This document shows, piece after piece, positions 62,325-64,000 of a stretch of 64,000 nucleotides of DNA (position 1 is the stretch's first letter; the number at the start of each line of letters is the position of its first letter). The position numbers were made by a program, and so were the translations under genes. Source of the DNA: Pelosinus baikalensis (GTDB lineage: Bacteria > Bacillota > Negativicutes > DSM-13327); assembly GCF_020819555.1 (NCBI RefSeq), contig NZ_JAJHJB010000010.1, positions 72,618 through 136,617 of the forward strand, given 5' to 3'. The notes below the pieces were generated by a model. The model had not been told where the DNA came from, searched no databases, and was given only the letters and a program-made list of their open reading frames with translations.

Positions 62325-64000
62325 TTGGATACAATAGGTCTTCAACTTAGACGGCTGTTGCCCGGTACAATCAATCCAAATGAGATTGTTCTATTTGAAA
62401 CAGTTCTTAGCAGCTTTGGGCCCGTAATTTATAACCCGGCAACAGGAGTCATCATCCTAAACAAAATCGGACGATATCTTGTCAATTGGTCGGTAGCAAC
62501 TGAATCATCTCCAGGTTCAAGTGGTATAACTTTTTCAATCGTAACAACACAAGGTGATGAAGTGCTAGGAAGTTCACCTCTAATAATGGGTCCGCTCGTT
62601 GGATCTGCACTTATACAAGTTGATGTTGCACCAATCGGACTAGGTTTAGTGAATCGAACACCTAATAGTGTGACATTTTCTCCTTTAGTCCCAATTAAAG
62701 CAACTTTAGTGATCGCTGAAGTGCCAGAAGATATTGGCGATACTGGCGTTACTGGCCCTACTGGTGCTACTGGTACTACTGGAGCTACTGGTGTAACTGG
62801 AGCTACTGGAGCTACTGGAGCTACTGGTGCAACTGGAGCAACTGGCGATGTTGGAGCTACTGGAGCTACTGGTGTAACTGGCGCTACTGGTGATGCTGGG
62901 GTAACTGGAACTACTGGTGCAACTGGAGCTACTGGTGATGCTGGTGCAACTGGTACTACTGGAGCTACTGGCGATGTTGGAGCTACTGGTACTACTGGAG
63001 CTACTGGCGATGTTGGAGCTACTGGTACTACTGGAGCTACTGGTNNNNNNNNNNNNNNNNNNNNNNNNNNNNNNNNNNNNNNNNNNNNNNNNNNNNNNNN
63101 NNNNNNNNNNNNNNNNNNNNNNNNNNNNNNNNNNNNNTACTGGCGATGTTGGAGCTACTGGCGCTACTGGTGATGTTGGTGCTACTGGCGCTACTGGCGA
63201 TGCTGGAGCTACGGGTGCAACTGGAGCTACTGGTGATGCTGGTGCTACTGGTGTAACTGGCGCTACTGGCGATGTTGGAGCTACTGGTGTAACTGGCGCT
63301 ACTGGTGATGTTGGAGCTACGGGTGCTACTGGTGATGTTGGAGCTACGGGTGCTACTGGTGATGCTGGAGCAACTGGTACTACTGGAGCTACTGGTGTAA
63401 CTGGAGCTACTGGTGATGTTGGAGCTACTGGTGCTACTGGTGCTACTGGCGATGTTGGAGCTACTGGTGCAACTGGAGCAACTGGCGATGTTGGTGCTAC
63501 TGGAGCTACTGGAGCTACTGGAGCAACTGGAGCTACTGGTGATGTTGGAGCTACTGGTGCAACTGGCGCTACTGGTAATGTTGGTGCTACTGGTGCAACT
63601 GGCGCTACTGGTGATGTTGGAGCTACTGGTGCTACTGGTGATGTTGGAGCTACTGGAGCCACCGGCGCTACTGGCGATGTTGGAGCTACTGGTGCTACTG
63701 GAGCTACTGGTGATGTTGGTGCTACTGGAGCTACTGGCGCTACTGGTGATGTTGGAGCTACTGGAGCAACTGGTACTACTGGAGCTACTGGTGTAACTGG
63801 TGCTACTGGCGATGTTGGAGCTACTGGTGCTACTGGAGCAACTGGCGATGTTGGTGCTACTGGAGCCACCGGCGCTACTGGTGATGTTGGTGCTACTGGT
63901 ACTACTGGAGCTACTGGTGTAACTGGAGCTACTGGTGTAACTGGAGCTACTGGCGATGTTGGAGCTACTGGTGCTACTGGCGATGCTGGAGCAACTGGTG
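62325..64000 (+). CDS. BclA-like collagen-repeat spore surface protein (partial at window end; contains an assembly gap)
   Basis: TTG start at 62325 with GAGGAG 8 bases upstream. Residues 1-130 are a globular domain (VIILNKIGRYLVNWSVAT, SALIQVDVAPIGLGLVN) like the C1q/TNF-type jelly roll that normally ends BclA proteins; here it comes first. From about residue 140 a collagen-like tract of Gly-X-Thr with units such as GATGATGDVGATG runs on for about 400 residues to the window edge. Threonine in every third place suits O-glycosylation, as on exosporium filaments. A run of N (63045-63137) interrupts the gene; the frame after it is shifted by one, as expected if the gap size is only an estimate. 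Trimerising, surface-exposed role inferred. Confidence 0.85.
63045..63137. other. Run of 93 N (assembly gap) inside the collagen-like repeats
   Basis: Unknown bases. Upstream the Gly-X-Thr frame starts codons at 63045; downstream it resumes at 63139, so a true insert would need one extra base (mod 3). The gap length is therefore not the real one, and repeat number is uncertain. Confidence 0.98.

Noticed and set aside
62706..63869. Long minus-strand frame opposite the collagen-like gene (Ala-Pro-Val repeats)
   Set aside because: It is the antisense of the Gly-X-Thr repeat, spans the N run, and has no start or ribosome site; the plus-strand gene explains it.
62740..64000. CRISPR or satellite array
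   Set aside because: The repeats are 9-bp-based codons for Gly-X-Thr within an open frame, not spacers and palindromic repeats.

Overview
The window looks like a chromosomal piece of an anaerobic, endospore-forming Firmicute, most likely a Negativicutes (Sporomusaceae-like, e.g. Pelosinus/Sporomusa group). The basis is a LonB-type protease, a CotF-like coat protein, a BclA-like collagen repeat protein, a complete coenzyme-B12 glutamate mutase (methylaspartate) module, a fumarate reductase/succinate dehydrogenase and tRNA clusters with encoded CCA ends. The genus is inference; no rRNA is present. Most of the window is transcribed from the minus strand.

Regions. (1) 1-5.8 kb: the tail of an FtsH-type protease, a DUF378 membrane protein, then tig-clpP-clpX-lonB proteostasis genes and tRNA-Gly. 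(2) 5.9-8.4 kb, plus strand: a radical SAM/SPASM enzyme followed 45 bp later by a small acidic protein ending in nine Cys-Trp-Pro-Arg repeats (a probable RiPP maturase/precursor pair), a decayed permease fragment and a CotF-like protein. (3) 8.4-16.3 kb: an arsenic island (arsA, arsD, three arsR, acr3, a CoA-disulfide-reductase/rhodanese fusion) that is partly decayed: arsC carries one in-frame amber codon, and remnants of a fourth arsR and of a permease are visible. (4) 16.5-19.3 kb: four tRNA genes and a chemotaxis receptor. (5) 19.7-26.3 kb, plus strand: a GC-richer island with three UDP-L-amino-sugar enzymes (the set resembles UDP-L-QuiNAc/UDP-L-FucNAc synthesis) around a 1111-aa protein with three glycosyltransferase modules and a methyltransferase-like tail. 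(6) 26.5-30 kb: tRNAs, an acetyltransferase/amino-acid racemase pair and small unknown genes.

(7) 30.2-52.8 kb is a coherent amino-acid fermentation region. The glmS-mutL-glmE-mal genes convert glutamate to mesaconate; a class I hydratase pair and a citDEFC-type lyase could then hydrate mesaconate and cleave citramalate to pyruvate and acetate. Exported asparaginase, aspartase, the fumarase-type hydratase and SdhCAB can carry asparagine/aspartate through fumarate to succinate. A GntR regulator, a GlnK/GlnL-like two-component system and a dicarboxylate/glutamate symporter supply regulation and uptake.

(8) 52.8-61.8 kb: yfcE-like phosphoesterase, rdgB and rph; then a tightly packed operon of a 2-hydroxyacyl-CoA-dehydratase-like protein, its BadF/HgdC-type ATPase, a hydantoinase-A-like ATPase and a histone-deacetylase-family enzyme; a CofE-like protein with a membrane-anchored partner; and murI. 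(9) 62.3 kb to the end: a spore-surface-type protein with a BclA-like jelly-roll domain placed before, not after, a long Gly-X-Thr collagen-like tract. It contains a 93-base run of N, and the frame does not carry across it, as expected for an assembly gap of estimated size; the gene continues past the window.
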